From: an uncultured Allobosea sp.
GTDB lineage: Bacteria; Pseudomonadota; Alphaproteobacteria; Rhizobiales; Beijerinckiaceae
Assembly (NCBI RefSeq): GCF_945956895.1
Contig: NZ_CAMFJF010000015.1
Location: 40,261 to 104,260, forward strand
Length of the DNA: 64,000 bases
Reading direction: 5' to 3'
Shown: positions 35,087 to 43,862 of the stretch, piece by piece
How positions within the stretch are numbered: position 1 is the first letter of the stretch
Layout: every line of letters starts with the position of its first letter
Position numbers and translations under genes: made by a program
Notes under the pieces: generated by a model
Databases searched by the model: none
Seen by the model: only the letters and a program-made list of their open reading frames with translations
What the model was told of the DNA's origin: nothing

Positions 35087-35132
35087 GGCTGCGGCGCCAC
35101 CTGGCGCCCTCTCCGGCAACGGACGCAATTCC

Positions 35133-36014
35133 ATGACCCTCGCGATCGACAGCAACGCCCCGGCCATCCGGGCCCATGCCGAGGCCTATCGGCAGGCCTC
35201 CGCAGCCAAGCGCCGGCAGGCCCTGATCGGCATCGCCGTCTTCATCGCCTGCGTGCTGCTCTCGGCGCGCGGTGCCGAAGTCGATCTCGCCAAGTTCTTC
35301 GAGAACATCAACCGCTTTCCGAAATACATCTACGAGACGCTGCCGACGCTCCGGCTCGCCAGCCTCGGCTCTGACCTCGCCGAATGGTACTGGGGCCTGA
35401 AGGGCTGGCTGAAGCTGCTCTGGCAGACCGTGCTCATCGCTTATATCGGCACGATCCTCGGCGTCGCAGGCGCCTTCCTGTTCTGCTTCGCCGCCGCTGC
35501 CAATCTCGGCCGCGCCACCTGGCTGCGCTTCGCGGTGCGCCGCTATCTCGAATTCTGCCGCACCGTTCCCGAGATCGTCTTCGCGCTGATCTTCGTCATC
35601 GCCTTTGGCCTCGGCCCGCTGCCCGGCGTGCTCGCCATCGCGATCCACACCATGGGCGCGCTCGGCAAGCTCTTCTCCGAAGTGGTCGAGAATATCGACC
35701 TCAAGCCGGTCGACGGCATCACCGCGGCCGGCGGCAGCTGGTGGCAGATCGTGCGCTTCGCGGTGGTGCCACAGGTCCTCTCGAACTTCGCCAGCTACGC
35801 GCTGCTGCGCTTCGAGATCAATGTCCGCGGCGCCTCAATCATGGGCTTCGTCGGCGCCGGCGGCATCGGCCAGGACCTGATCGAAGCCATCCGCAAATTC
35901 TACTTCACCGATGTCAGCGCCATCCTGCTGCTGATCATCGTCGCGGTCATGCTGATCGACTACGGCACCGAACGGCTGCGCCACGCCCTCCTCAGCCTGG
36001 AGCATGGCCGATGA
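35133..36014 (+). CDS. phnE: Phosphonate ABC transporter permease PhnE (first copy)
   Basis: Inner-membrane permease of the phosphonate importer, 293 aa. It contains the PhnE sequence RTVPEIVFALIFVIAFGLGPLPG, the EAA-type loop (ITAAGGSWWQIVRFAVVPQV) and FEINVRGASIMGFVGAGGIG. The frame continues upstream into the P4 palindrome, but MTLAIDSNAPAI is taken as the start. The ribosome site is weak, and coupling is prevented by the repeat. It overlaps the second permease by 4 nt. The two proteins probably form a heterodimeric pore. Confidence 0.93.
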   Translation: MTLAIDSNAPAIRAHAEAYRQASAAKRRQALIGIAVFIACVLLSARGAEVDLAKFFENINRFPKYIYETLPTLRLASLGSDLAEWYWGLKGWLKLLWQTVLIAYIGTILGVAGAFLFCFAAAANLGRATWLRFAVRRYLEFCRTVPEIVFALIFVIAFGLGPLPGVLAIAIHTMGALGKLFSEVVENIDLKPVDGITAAGGSWWQIVRFAVVPQVLSNFASYALLRFEINVRGASIMGFVGAGGIGQDLIEAIRKFYFTDVSAILLLIIVAVMLIDYGTERLRHALLSLEHGR

Positions 36015-36865
36015 GCCTCGCCCTCTCGACAACCGAGCGCGCCGACATCCTGCGCCGCCACGAGGCCGCGATCCGCGGCTCGCTCAAGACCAAGCTCGCG
36101 ACCATCGGTACCATCGCCGTGCTCGCCGGATTCTTCCTGTACGGGCTGACGACGCTCGAGACCTCGCTCTGGGAGCTCGTCGCGGGCCTGGGCAATCTCG
36201 GCACCTTCGTCGTGCTGATGCTGCCGCCCGATCCCGGCTCCTGGGCGCGCGCGATCATTTTCGTGAAGGCGCTGTTCGAGACTATCGCCATCGCCTTCCT
36301 CGGTACGGTGCTCGCCGCCATTCTTGCCCTGCCGCTCGGCTTCATCGCGGCGCGCAACGTCGTCGCCAACCGCGTCGTGCATTTTCTCGCCCGCCGCTCG
36401 CTCGACACGGTTCGCGGCGTCGATGCGCTGATCTGGGCGCTGATCTGGGTGAATGTCGTGGGCCTCGGCCCCTTCGCCGGCATGCTCGCGATCATGACCA
36501 GCGACCTCGGCGCCTTCGGCAAGCTCTATTCGGAAGCGATCGAGGCGGCCGACCGCAAGCCGGTCGAGGGAGTATCCTCCGCCGGCGGTGGCAAGGCGCA
36601 TGAAATCCGCTTCGGCCTGCTGCCGCAGGTCCTGCCGGTGATCGCAAGCCAGGTGCTCTACTACATCGAGTCGAACACGCGCTCCTCGACCATCATCGGC
36701 ATCGTCGGCGCCGGCGGTATCGGCCTCTATCTCGCCGAGACGATCCGCACGCTGGAATGGCAGCAGGTCTCCTTCCTGATCCTGCTGGTCCTCGCCGCGG
36801 TCTCGGCCATCGACTTCCTGTCGGGCAAGCTGCGCTTCGCGATCATCGGCCGCCGGGCGAGGTGA
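36011..36865 (+). CDS. phnE: Phosphonate ABC transporter permease PhnE (second copy)
   Basis: Second PhnE-type permease, 284 aa. Diagnostic stretches are LDTVRGVDALIWALIWVNVVGLGP, the EAA loop GVSSAGGGKAHEIRFGLLPQ and YIESNTRSSTIIGIVGAGGIG. The ATG overlaps the stop of the first permease (ATGA), so the frame that stays open far upstream is not used. Tandem phnE genes are common in rhizobial phn loci. Confidence 0.93.
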   Translation: MSLALSTTERADILRRHEAAIRGSLKTKLATIGTIAVLAGFFLYGLTTLETSLWELVAGLGNLGTFVVLMLPPDPGSWARAIIFVKALFETIAIAFLGTVLAAILALPLGFIAARNVVANRVVHFLARRSLDTVRGVDALIWALIWVNVVGLGPFAGMLAIMTSDLGAFGKLYSEAIEAADRKPVEGVSSAGGGKAHEIRFGLLPQVLPVIASQVLYYIESNTRSSTIIGIVGAGGIGLYLAETIRTLEWQQVSFLILLVLAAVSAIDFLSGKLRFAIIGRRAR

Positions 36866-36906
36866 AGACAGCGACAGACCCGGAAAGATCGAGTCTTCTA
36901 CCCACC

Positions 36907-36997
36907 GTCATGCTCGCCCCTGTGGCGAGCATCCACGTCTTGAACACCGTCCTCGACAAAGGAAGACGTGGATGGTCGGGACAGGCCCGACCATGAC
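36907..36997. repeat. Palindromic element, family P4, opposite orientation
   Basis: Starts GTCATGCTCGCCCCTGTGGC and ends GGGACAGGCCCGACCATGAC, the inverse of the other P4 copies. It fills the convergent gap between the second phnE and phnF. Confidence 0.82.
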
Positions 36998-37015
36998 GAA
37001 GCGCGGCACCTCGCT

Positions 37016-37759
37016 TCAATCCGCGAACGGCTCGATCACCATCTCCATGCGCTCGGCGGCGAAGACGCTGGTGACGAGGTGAATCGGCGTCAGATCCGGC
37101 AGCGCGTCGACCGCCATCGAGATCATCACCGCCGCCTCGGGCGCGATTTCCAGCAGCCCGGCCTCGCGCTCATCGGCCAGCCGCGCCGTCAATCGCGTCG
37201 ACAGGCGCACGTAATCCGTGATGCCGTAGATCTTGAAGGCGGCCGTGATCGAGCCCCCCGCCTCGCGATAGGCCCGGTCGAAATCCGGGAAGCGCTCGAC
37301 CGAGAGCCAATGCGTACCGGTCCCCATCGGCACGCCGTCGGCAAGACTCACGCCACGCACGCACCAAAGCGGAGTCCCGGTCTTCAGCTTGAGCGCCGTG
37401 CAGGCCACCACCTCGCCCACGACCACCTCGGCCGTCAGCATGCGGCTCGTGCCGGTGATGCCGAGCTTGCCCATATTGGTGCGCATGCTGACCCGCCGAC
37501 CGATCGGATAGGGCAAGCGCGGCGCCGTCACTTGCGTGCCGCGCCCGCGCGACACCGTCACCAGACCCTGATCGGCCAGATGGCGAAACGCCTGCCGCAC
37601 CGTATGGCGATGCACGCCGTAGCGCTCCGCCAGCGCGACCGAGGCCGGCAGTGTATCGCCGAGCTTGTACTCGCCGCGCCCGATCGCATCCGCCAGTTCG
37701 TCCGCGATGCGCCGCCAGGCCGTTCCCCCGTCACGCTCCGCCAGTACCGCATCCGTCAT
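37016..37759 (-). CDS. phnF: GntR-family phosphonate regulator PhnF
   Basis: Repressor of the GntR/HutC subfamily, 247 aa. The N-terminal winged helix (about residues 15-80) contains LPASVALAERYGVHRHTVRQA and GLVTVSRGRGT. The C-terminal UTRA ligand domain contains LKTGTPLWCVRGVSLADGVP and HWLSVERFPDF. The open frame extends past the start into phnG antisense, but MTDAVLAERDGGTAW is the natural N-terminus. It is divergent from phnG, and two GTNTAGAC sites in the shared region suggest autoregulation and repression of the C-P lyase operon. Confidence 0.92.
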   Translation of the reverse strand: MTDAVLAERDGGTAWRRIADELADAIGRGEYKLGDTLPASVALAERYGVHRHTVRQAFRHLADQGLVTVSRGRGTQVTAPRLPYPIGRRVSMRTNMGKLGITGTSRMLTAEVVVGEVVACTALKLKTGTPLWCVRGVSLADGVPMGTGTHWLSVERFPDFDRAYREAGGSITAAFKIYGITDYVRLSTRLTARLADEREAGLLEIAPEAAVMISMAVDALPDLTPIHLVTSVFAAERMEMVIEPFAD

Positions 37760-37777
37760 CGAATTGTCGCTCAAAAA

Positions 37778-37785
37778 GTATAGAC
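37778..37785. promoter_or_regulatory. Candidate PhnF operator, site 1 (GTATAGAC)
   Basis: GTATAGAC, followed by C, 19 bp upstream of the phnF start. It resembles the TGGTATAGACCA-type site reported for mycobacterial PhnF. It is paired with site 2 33 bp away, about three helical turns. Confidence 0.6.
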
Positions 37786-37810
37786 CTTTGTCATCAACTC
37801 CCCTAGCATA

Positions 37811-37818
37811 GTCTAGAC
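37811..37818. promoter_or_regulatory. Candidate PhnF operator, site 2 (GTCTAGAC)
   Basis: A perfect palindrome GTCTAGAC, 30 bp before the phnG ATG, sharing the GTNTAGAC core with site 1. It is well placed to repress the phnG promoter. Confidence 0.6.
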
Positions 37819-37847
37819 ATTCGGAACTGACCAGCGAGCCCGCGCCG

Positions 37848-38279
37848 ATGAGCCCAAGAACCCCGAGGCAAAGCTGGATGGCGACGCTGGCGCGCGCCTC
37901 CCGCAGCGAGATTGAAACCCTGCTCGGCGATCCGCCGGACCATGACCTGCTGAAGGCGCCGGAGACCGGCACCGTGATGGTCGAAGGCCGCGCCGGCGGC
38001 GCCGGCCGCCGCTTCAATCTCGGCGAAGCCACCGTGACGCGCTGCGTCGTGCGTCTCTCCAACGGACGGATGGGCTTCTCCTATGCGCTCGGCCGCGACG
38101 GCCGGAAGGCGCGGCTCGCCGCCCTGCTCGATGCCCGCCTCCAGGACGAGGCCGAAGACAGCGGCCTGCATCAGGGCATCGCGGCCCTCGCGGCGCAGCA
38201 GGCGGCCGCCCGCGACCTCGCCTCGCGCAAGGCGGCAGCGACCAAGGTCGACTTCTTCACACTGGTCAGGGGCTCGTGA
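37848..38279 (+). CDS. phnG: C-P lyase complex subunit PhnG
   Basis: Core subunit of the carbon-phosphorus lyase complex PhnGHIJ, 143 aa. The family features RQSWMATLARAS, PETGTVMVEGRAGG, FNLGEATVTRCVVRL and MGFSYALGRD are present. It is the first gene of the phnGHIJKLM operon, and its stop overlaps the phnH ATG by one base (TGATG). Its role is with PhnI in nucleosidase-type transfer of phosphonate to ribose of ATP. Confidence 0.94.
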   Translation: MSPRTPRQSWMATLARASRSEIETLLGDPPDHDLLKAPETGTVMVEGRAGGAGRRFNLGEATVTRCVVRLSNGRMGFSYALGRDGRKARLAALLDARLQDEAEDSGLHQGIAALAAQQAAARDLASRKAAATKVDFFTLVRGS

Positions 38280-38881
38280 TGCCGGCTGAAACCATGATCG
38301 CTCCCGGCTTCGCCGATCCCGTCTTCCAGTCGCAGGCCGCCTTCCGCGCCCTGCTCGCCGCTCTTTCCGAACCCGGCATGTTGCAACAGGTCGCAGGCGA
38401 GATCACGCCGCCGGAAGGTCTCGCGACCGCGACGGCGACCGCCTTGCTGACGCTCGCCGATTACGAGACCCCAGTCTGGCTGCCGGAAGCCCTGCGCAAC
38501 GGCCCGGCCGGCGCCTGGCTGCGCTTCCATTGCGGCGCCGCGCTCGTCGATGATCCCGCCGATGCCACCTTCGCTGTCATCGACGGCACGGCGGATCAGC
38601 CGAAGCTCTCGGCCTTCGACCTCGGCACGGACCAGTTCCCGGATCGCTCGACCACGGTGATCGTGCAGGTCGCGGCGCTAGAGAACGGCCCCGCCCTCAC
38701 TCTGGCCGGACCCGGCATCCTCGGCTCGCGCACCATCACGCCGCAAGGCCTGCGCGCCGGCTTCACCGACGAGCTGCGCGAGAACCGTGCGCTTTATCCG
38801 CTCGGCGTCGATGTCCTGCTCGTCCATGGCGAGGGCTTGATCGGCCTGCCGCGCTCGACACAAGTTGAAGAGGCCCGCTGA
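38279..38881 (+). CDS. phnH: C-P lyase complex subunit PhnH
   Basis: Subunit of the PhnGHIJ core complex, 200 aa. Family stretches include GFADPVFQSQAAFRALLAAL, LLTLADYETPVWL and FRFHCGA-like WLRFHCGAALVD. The C-terminus has GVDVLLVHGEGLIGLPRSTQ. The ATG at 38279 overlaps the phnG stop by one base; a GTG three bases earlier is possible. Its stop overlaps the phnI ATG in the same way, giving a tightly coupled operon. Confidence 0.94.
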   Translation: MPAETMIAPGFADPVFQSQAAFRALLAALSEPGMLQQVAGEITPPEGLATATATALLTLADYETPVWLPEALRNGPAGAWLRFHCGAALVDDPADATFAVIDGTADQPKLSAFDLGTDQFPDRSTTVIVQVAALENGPALTLAGPGILGSRTITPQGLRAGFTDELRENRALYPLGVDVLLVHGEGLIGLPRSTQVEEAR

Positions 38882-40140
38882 TGTACGTTGCCGTCAAAGG
38901 CGGCGAAGCCGCCATCCTCGCCACGCATGATCTCGTCGCCGAAGCGCGCCGCGGCGACCTGGCCGTGCCGGAAATCACCGTCGCCCAGATTCGCGAGCAG
39001 CAGGCTCTGGCCTGCGCCCGCGTGATGAACGAGGGCTCGCTCTACGATCAGGATCTCGCCGCGCTCGCGCTGAAACAGTCTCAGGGCGATGTGATCGAGG
39101 CCGCCTTCCTGATGCGCGCCTATCGCACGACGCTGCCGCGCTTCGGCTCCTCCGAGCCGCTCGACACCGCCCAGATGGCGATCCGCCGCCGTGTCTCGGC
39201 CACCTACAAGGACCTGCCCGGCGGGCAGGTGCTCGGCCCGACCTATGACTATACGCATCGGCTCTTCGATTTTGCGTTGATGGAGACGGAACCTCAACGC
39301 GCCCCCTCTCCCCCTGCGGGAGAGGGTTGGGGTGAGGGGTCGCGCGACGCTTCCGATATGTCCTCAAAGACGGGCGCCAACGTTTCCGACCTGCGCGACC
39401 CCTCATCCGCCCCTTCGGGGCACCTTCTCCCGCAAGGGGAGAAGGACAGAGCCCCGCTCGACACCACCATGCCGCGCGTGCCCGACATCCTCGGCGCCGA
39501 AGGCCTGATGGAAGCCGAGGAGCCGCCGGAAGGCGATCCGCGCCCCTTCGACCTGACCCGCGATCCCGTTTCCTTCCCGGCCGACCGCGACGTGCGCCTG
39601 CAATCGATGGCGCGTGGCGACGAGGGTTTCCTGCTCGGCCTCGGCTATTCCGTGCAGCGCGGTTTCGGCGGCACGCATCCCTTCGTCGGCGAGGTCCGCG
39701 TCGGCGAGGTCGCGGTCGAATTCGTGCCGGAGGAGCTGGGCTTTGCGGTCGATCTCGGCGACGTCACCCTGACCGAATGCCAGATGGTCAACCAGTTCCA
39801 GGGCTCGAAGGACGTCCCGCCACAGTTCACCCGCGGCTACGGCCTCGTCTTCGGCCATAGCGAGCGCAAGGCGATGTCGATGTCACTGGTCGACCGCGCC
39901 CTGAAGGCGCGCGATTTCGGCGAGGCGACGAACTACCCGGCGCAGCAGGACGAATTCGTCCTCTATCACGCCGACAATGTCGAGGCGGCGGGCTTCGTCG
40001 AGCATCTCAAGCTGCCGCACTATGTCGATTTCCAGGGCGAGCTCGAACTGATCCGCCGCATCCGCAGGGAGCGCGAGGAGCGGCTTGCACAGGAACAGGG
40101 CGCCAAAGAGCCCGATACGATGCCGGAGGCTGCGGAATGA
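38881..40140 (+). CDS. phnI: C-P lyase complex subunit PhnI with an in-frame palindromic-element insertion
   Basis: Nucleosidase subunit of the C-P lyase core, displacing adenine from ATP with phosphonate. At 419 aa it is longer than the usual length of about 355-370. Conserved stretches are MYVAVKGGEAAI, YRTTLPRFG, YTHRLFDFALM, LGLGYSVQRGFGGTHPFVGE and QDEFVLYHADNVEAAGFVEH. Residues about 141-189 are translated from a P2 palindrome (39303-39446, 144 bp, 48 codons) that keeps the frame. The flanking PhnI sequence is intact on both sides. Whether the enlarged loop is tolerated cannot be proved here, but downstream genes remain open and overlapping, arguing that the operon is in use. Confidence 0.93.
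   Translation: MYVAVKGGEAAILATHDLVAEARRGDLAVPEITVAQIREQQALACARVMNEGSLYDQDLAALALKQSQGDVIEAAFLMRAYRTTLPRFGSSEPLDTAQMAIRRRVSATYKDLPGGQVLGPTYDYTHRLFDFALMETEPQRAPSPPAGEGWGEGSRDASDMSSKTGANVSDLRDPSSAPSGHLLPQGEKDRAPLDTTMPRVPDILGAEGLMEAEEPPEGDPRPFDLTRDPVSFPADRDVRLQSMARGDEGFLLGLGYSVQRGFGGTHPFVGEVRVGEVAVEFVPEELGFAVDLGDVTLTECQMVNQFQGSKDVPPQFTRGYGLVFGHSERKAMSMSLVDRALKARDFGEATNYPAQQDEFVLYHADNVEAAGFVEHLKLPHYVDFQGELELIRRIRREREERLAQEQGAKEPDTMPEAAE
39303..39446. repeat. Palindromic element, family P2, inside the phnI reading frame
   Basis: Arms CCCTCTCCCCCTGCGGGAGA and TCTCCCGCAAGGGGAGA, outer hairpins in inverse order, with a spacer unlike the other P2 copies. It encodes 48 in-frame residues of PhnI. Confidence 0.87.
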
Positions 40141-41060
40141 CCGTCCATCAGATGCCAGCGGACGATACCAAACCGGCTTATAACTACGCCTATCTCGACG
40201 AGCAGACCAAGCGGATGATCCGCCGCGCTTTGCTCAAGGCCGTCGCGGTGCCCGGCTATCAGGTGCCCTTCGGCTCGCGCGAGATGCCCCTGGCTCGCGG
40301 CTGGGGCACCGGCGGCATCCAGATCACCGCCGCGATCATCGGTCCGGCCGATACGCTGAAAGTGATCGATCAGGGCGCCGACGACACCACCAACGCCGTC
40401 TCGATCCGCAGGTTCTTCGAGCGCACTGCCGATGCCCGCACCTGCGAGGCGACGGATGAGGCGACGATCATCCAGACCCGCCACCGCATCCCGGAAGCGC
40501 CGCTGAAGAGCGGACAGGTCATGGTCTATCAGGTGCCGACGCCCGAACCCTTGCGCCGTCTGGAGCCGCGCGAGGCCGAGACCCGCAAGATGCACGCCTG
40601 GGCTGAATACGGGCTGATGCAGGTCAAGCTCTACGAGGACATCGCCCGCTATGGCGAGATCACCAAGACCTATGACTATCCGGTCATGGTCAACGACCGT
40701 TACGTGATGGCGCCCTCGCCGATCCCGAAATTCGACAATCCGAAGATGCATATGTCGCCCGCGCTCCAGCTCTTCGGCGCCGGCCGCGAGAAGCGCATCT
40801 ACGCGCTGCCGCCCTATACCAGCGTGAAGAGCCTCGATTTCGAGGATCATCCCTTCCGCATCCAGAGCTGGACGCAGCCCTGCGGCTTGTGTGGCGCGGG
40901 CGACAGCTATCTCGACGAGGTCGTGATCGACGACCAGGGCGGACGCATGTTCGTCTGCTCCGACAGCCATTATTGCGAGACCCGCCGGGCGGAAGGCCAT
41001 CGCGGCACCATGCTGGGCGATGCCGCCGCGAGCGGCCTGGTCGAGGAGACCACCCCATGA
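40137..41060 (+). CDS. phnJ: Alpha-D-ribose 1-methylphosphonate 5-phosphate C-P lyase PhnJ
   Basis: Radical-SAM enzyme that breaks the C-P bond, releasing alkane and 5-phosphoribosyl 1,2-cyclic phosphate. The 307-aa protein has GYQVPFGSREMPLARGWGTG at the N-terminus and the PhnJ cysteine set C249-x2-C252-x21-C274-x5-C280 (PCGLCGAG and FVCSDSHYC) that binds the iron-sulphur cluster and gives the thiyl radical. All four cysteines are present, so it should be active. It overlaps phnI by 4 nt and phnK by 4 nt. Confidence 0.96.
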   Translation: MTVHQMPADDTKPAYNYAYLDEQTKRMIRRALLKAVAVPGYQVPFGSREMPLARGWGTGGIQITAAIIGPADTLKVIDQGADDTTNAVSIRRFFERTADARTCEATDEATIIQTRHRIPEAPLKSGQVMVYQVPTPEPLRRLEPREAETRKMHAWAEYGLMQVKLYEDIARYGEITKTYDYPVMVNDRYVMAPSPIPKFDNPKMHMSPALQLFGAGREKRIYALPPYTSVKSLDFEDHPFRIQSWTQPCGLCGAGDSYLDEVVIDDQGGRMFVCSDSHYCETRRAEGHRGTMLGDAAASGLVEETTP

Positions 41061-41863
41061 CCCTGCATGTCGCAGCGGCCGAGCTCGATCTCGAACCCGC
41101 CCCCCTGCTCTCCGTCGACGGCGTCAGCCGCTTCTATGGCGAGCGCATCGGCTGCGCCGATGTCTCCTTCGATCTCTGGCCGGGCGAGGTGCTCGGCATC
41201 GTCGGCGAATCCGGCTCGGGCAAATCGACCCTGCTGCGCTGCCTCGCCGGCATCGACAAGCCCGACGAAGGCGAGGTGCTGTTCCGTGGCGGCGCCGAGC
41301 CGCTCGACATCTACTCTGTCTCCGAGCAGGAGCGCCGCCGCCTGATGCGCACGGCCTGGGGCATCGTCCACCAGAACCCGCGCGACGGGTTGCGCATGGA
41401 CGTCACCGCCGGCGGCAATGTCGGCGAGCGGCTGATGGATCGCGGCGACCGGCATTACGGCCAGATCCGCGAGCGCGCGCTCGACTGGCTCCAGCGCGTC
41501 GAAATCGCCGGCGCCCGCATCGACGACCGGCCACGCCAGTTCTCCGGTGGCATGCAGCAGCGCCTGCAGATCGCCCGCGTGCTGGTCTCGGAACCCCGCC
41601 TCGTCTTCATGGACGAGCCGACCGGCGGCCTCGATGTCTCCGTACAGGCCCGCCTGCTCGACCTCTTGCGCGTGCTGGTGCGCGATCTCGGGCTCGCGGC
41701 GATCATTGTCACGCACGACCTTGCCGTCGCCCGACTCCTGACCGATCGCCTGATGGTGATGAAGGACGGCCGCGTCGTCGAGCAGGGCCTGACCGACCAA
41801 GTGCTGGACGATCCGCACCACGCCTATACGCAGCTTCTCACCTCGGCGGTGCTGAGTGTGTAA
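41057..41863 (+). CDS. phnK: Phosphonate C-P lyase system ABC-type protein PhnK
   Basis: ABC-ATPase-like protein (268 aa) that docks on the C-P lyase core rather than serving a membrane importer. Walker A is GESGSGKST, the Q-loop region is [13 protein letters not shown], and the signature is [15 protein letters not shown]. Walker B is [15 protein letters not shown] and the switch histidine lies in [11 protein letters not shown]. The ATG at 41057 overlaps the phnJ stop. A P5 palindrome separates it from phnL. Confidence 0.94.
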   Translation: MTLHVAAAELDLEPAPLLSVDGVSRFYGERIGCADVSFDLWPGEVLGIVGESGSGKSTLLRCLAGIDKPDEGEVLFRGGAEPLDIYSVSEQERRRLMRTAWGIVHQNPRDGLRMDVTAGGNVGERLMDRGDRHYGQIRERALDWLQRVEIAGARIDDRPRQFSGGMQQRLQIARVLVSEPRLVFMDEPTGGLDVSVQARLLDLLRVLVRDLGLAAIIVTHDLAVARLLTDRLMVMKDGRVVEQGLTDQVLDDPHHAYTQLLTSAVLSV

Positions 41864-41876
41864 GGAAAGCAGAGCG

Positions 41877-41971
41877 TCATTCTCGGGCGAAGCGCAGCGC
41901 AGACCCGGGAATCTCGTGCAGGAAGGGGCGCTTCTCCTGCCTGAGATGCTCGGGTCAAGCCCGAGCATGAC
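41877..41971. repeat. Palindromic element, family P5, inside the phn operon
   Basis: Ends GTCATTCTCGGGC and AAGCCCGAGCATGAC, inner CCCGGGAATCTCGTGCAGG mirrored by CCTGCCTGAGATGCTCGGG with gaps. It lies between phnK and phnL on the same transcript. Confidence 0.82.
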
Positions 41972-42024
41972 GAGCCCTCGCCCGTCACACCTTCGTCACC
42001 TCGCCGGCACAAGGCACTGACCCC

Positions 42025-42720
42025 ATGACCACGATGATTCAGGTCGAGAACGTCGCCAAGACCTTCACCCTGCACAACCAGGGCGGAGCGCGTCTGCCCG
42101 TCTTCGACAACGTCAATTTCCATGTCGAGGCCGGCGAGGCGCTGGTGCTGGCCGGTGCCTCCGGCGCCGGCAAATCGAGCCTGCTGCGCATCCTCTACGG
42201 CAACTACAAGCCGACGAGCGGAGCGATCCGCATCACCCATGCCGGGCGCCCGGTCGATATCGTCGCCGCCGTGCCGCGCACCGTGCTCGACATCCGCCGC
42301 CGCACGCTCGGCTTCGTCTCGCAGTTTCTGCGCGTGATCCCGCGTATCTCGACGCTCGACATCGTCCGCGACCCGCTGCTTGCGCGCGGCGCCACACCGG
42401 AGACCGCGACCGAACGCGCCAAGGCCATGCTCGCCCGACTCAACTTGCCCGAGCGGCTCTGGAATCTCGCGCCCGCCACCTTCTCCGGCGGTGAGCAGCA
42501 GCGCGTCAACATTGCCCGCTCCTTCGTCGATCCCTCGGCGATCATGCTGATCGACGAGCCGACCGCCTCACTTGACGCCGCCAACCGCGACGTCGTCGTC
42601 GAACTCATCGCCGAGGCGCGCACCGCCGGCGCGGCAATCGTCGGGATTTTCCATGACGAGGCGGTTCGCGAACGCGTTGCGACGCGCTATCTCGACATCA
42701 CCGCTTTCCGGAAGGCCTGA
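42025..42720 (+). CDS. phnL: Phosphonate C-P lyase system protein PhnL
   Basis: Second ABC-type ATPase of the C-P lyase system, 231 aa. It has [18 protein letters not shown] (Walker A with PhnL context), [20 protein letters not shown], the signature [15 protein letters not shown] and Walker [16 protein letters not shown] histidine lies in [12 protein letters not shown]. With phnI and phnG-type subunits it is associated with the first ribosylation step. phnM begins 2 bp after its stop. Confidence 0.94.
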   Translation: MTTMIQVENVAKTFTLHNQGGARLPVFDNVNFHVEAGEALVLAGASGAGKSSLLRILYGNYKPTSGAIRITHAGRPVDIVAAVPRTVLDIRRRTLGFVSQFLRVIPRISTLDIVRDPLLARGATPETATERAKAMLARLNLPERLWNLAPATFSGGEQQRVNIARSFVDPSAIMLIDEPTASLDAANRDVVVELIAEARTAGAAIVGIFHDEAVRERVATRYLDITAFRKA

Positions 42721-42722
42721 CG

Positions 42723-43862
42723 ATGCAGACCGTTCTCACCAATGCCAGGTTGATCCTCGAGAACGAGGTCGTCACCGGCACCATCGCCTTCGACGCGAAT
42801 GGCATCACGGCCGTCGACCAGGGCAAGTCCTCCTTGCCCGGCGCCATCGATGTCGGCGGCGACTATGTCGCGCCGGGCCTCGTCGAGATGCACACCGACA
42901 ACATGGAAAAGCATTTCATGCCGCGCCCGAAGGTCTTCTGGCCGAACGGACTGGCGGCGGCGCTGGTCCATGACGCGCAGATGGCCGCGGCGGGTGTCAC
43001 CACCGTCTATGATGCCGTCTGCGCCGGCACGCCCTTCTCGGCCAAGGACTATCGCAAGGACATCTTTGCCGATGTCATGAAGTCCCTGGCCTATGGCAAG
43101 AGCGAAAACGTCTTCCGCATCGACCACCGCATCCACATGCGCTGCGAACTGACGAGCCCGCAGCTGCTGGAAGACATTGAGCCCTATCAGGACGACGCGC
43201 TGGTCCAGCTCGTCTCGCTGATGGACCACACCCCCGGCCAGCGCCAGTGGCGCGATCTCCAGCACCTCAAGACCTATGCCGTCGGCAACGGCAAGACGGT
43301 CGCGGAGTTCGAGGAGGACGTGGTGCTGCGCCAGCGCGAAGGCGCTGCCAATGTCGCCAAGAACTGGCAGGCCGTGGTCGACATCTTCCGCGCGCGCGGC
43401 ATACCGCTCGCAACCCATGACGACACGATCCCCGAGCATGTCGAGGAAGGCGTCGCCTCCGGCGCGGTGATCTCGGAATTCCCGACCACGGTCGAGGCCG
43501 CCGCCGCCGCCAAGCAGCACGGCCTCGCCACGGTCGCCGGCGCGCCGAACGTCGTGCGCGGCGGCTCGCATTCCGGCGGCGTCTCGGTTTCCGAACTCGC
43601 CGAAAAGGGCCTCCTGGATGGCCTCTCGTCAGACTACGTCCCGGCGAGCCTGCTCCAGGCCGTGGTCAAGCTCAATGCCGACCATGGCATCGCGCTGCCA
43701 GAGGCGATGGGCATGGTCACCTGGAAGGTCGCCGATATCCTCGGCCTCCGGGATCGCGGCCATCTCAAGACGGGGCTGCGCGCCGATCTCGTCCGCTTCA
43801 AGGTGCTGGGCGCGACGCCGGTTCTCGCCGCGGTCTGGTCACAGGGCGAGCGCGCATTTTGA
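42723..43862 (+). CDS. phnM: Alpha-D-ribose 1-methylphosphonate 5-triphosphate diphosphatase PhnM
   Basis: Amidohydrolase-superfamily enzyme that removes pyrophosphate from the ribosyl phosphonate triphosphate before PhnJ acts. The 379-aa chain has VAPGLVEMHTDNMEKHFMPR, where the usual HxH pattern is replaced by the PhnM-type HTDN..KH set, then DHRIHMRCELTSP, LVSLMDHTPGQRQW, TLATHDD-like PLATHDDTIPEHV and GAPNVVRGGSHSG. The downstream gene starts with TTG overlapping its stop. Confidence 0.94.
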   Translation: MQTVLTNARLILENEVVTGTIAFDANGITAVDQGKSSLPGAIDVGGDYVAPGLVEMHTDNMEKHFMPRPKVFWPNGLAAALVHDAQMAAAGVTTVYDAVCAGTPFSAKDYRKDIFADVMKSLAYGKSENVFRIDHRIHMRCELTSPQLLEDIEPYQDDALVQLVSLMDHTPGQRQWRDLQHLKTYAVGNGKTVAEFEEDVVLRQREGAANVAKNWQAVVDIFRARGIPLATHDDTIPEHVEEGVASGAVISEFPTTVEAAAAAKQHGLATVAGAPNVVRGGSHSGGVSVSELAEKGLLDGLSSDYVPASLLQAVVKLNADHGIALPEAMGMVTWKVADILGLRDRGHLKTGLRADLVRFKVLGATPVLAAVWSQGERAF

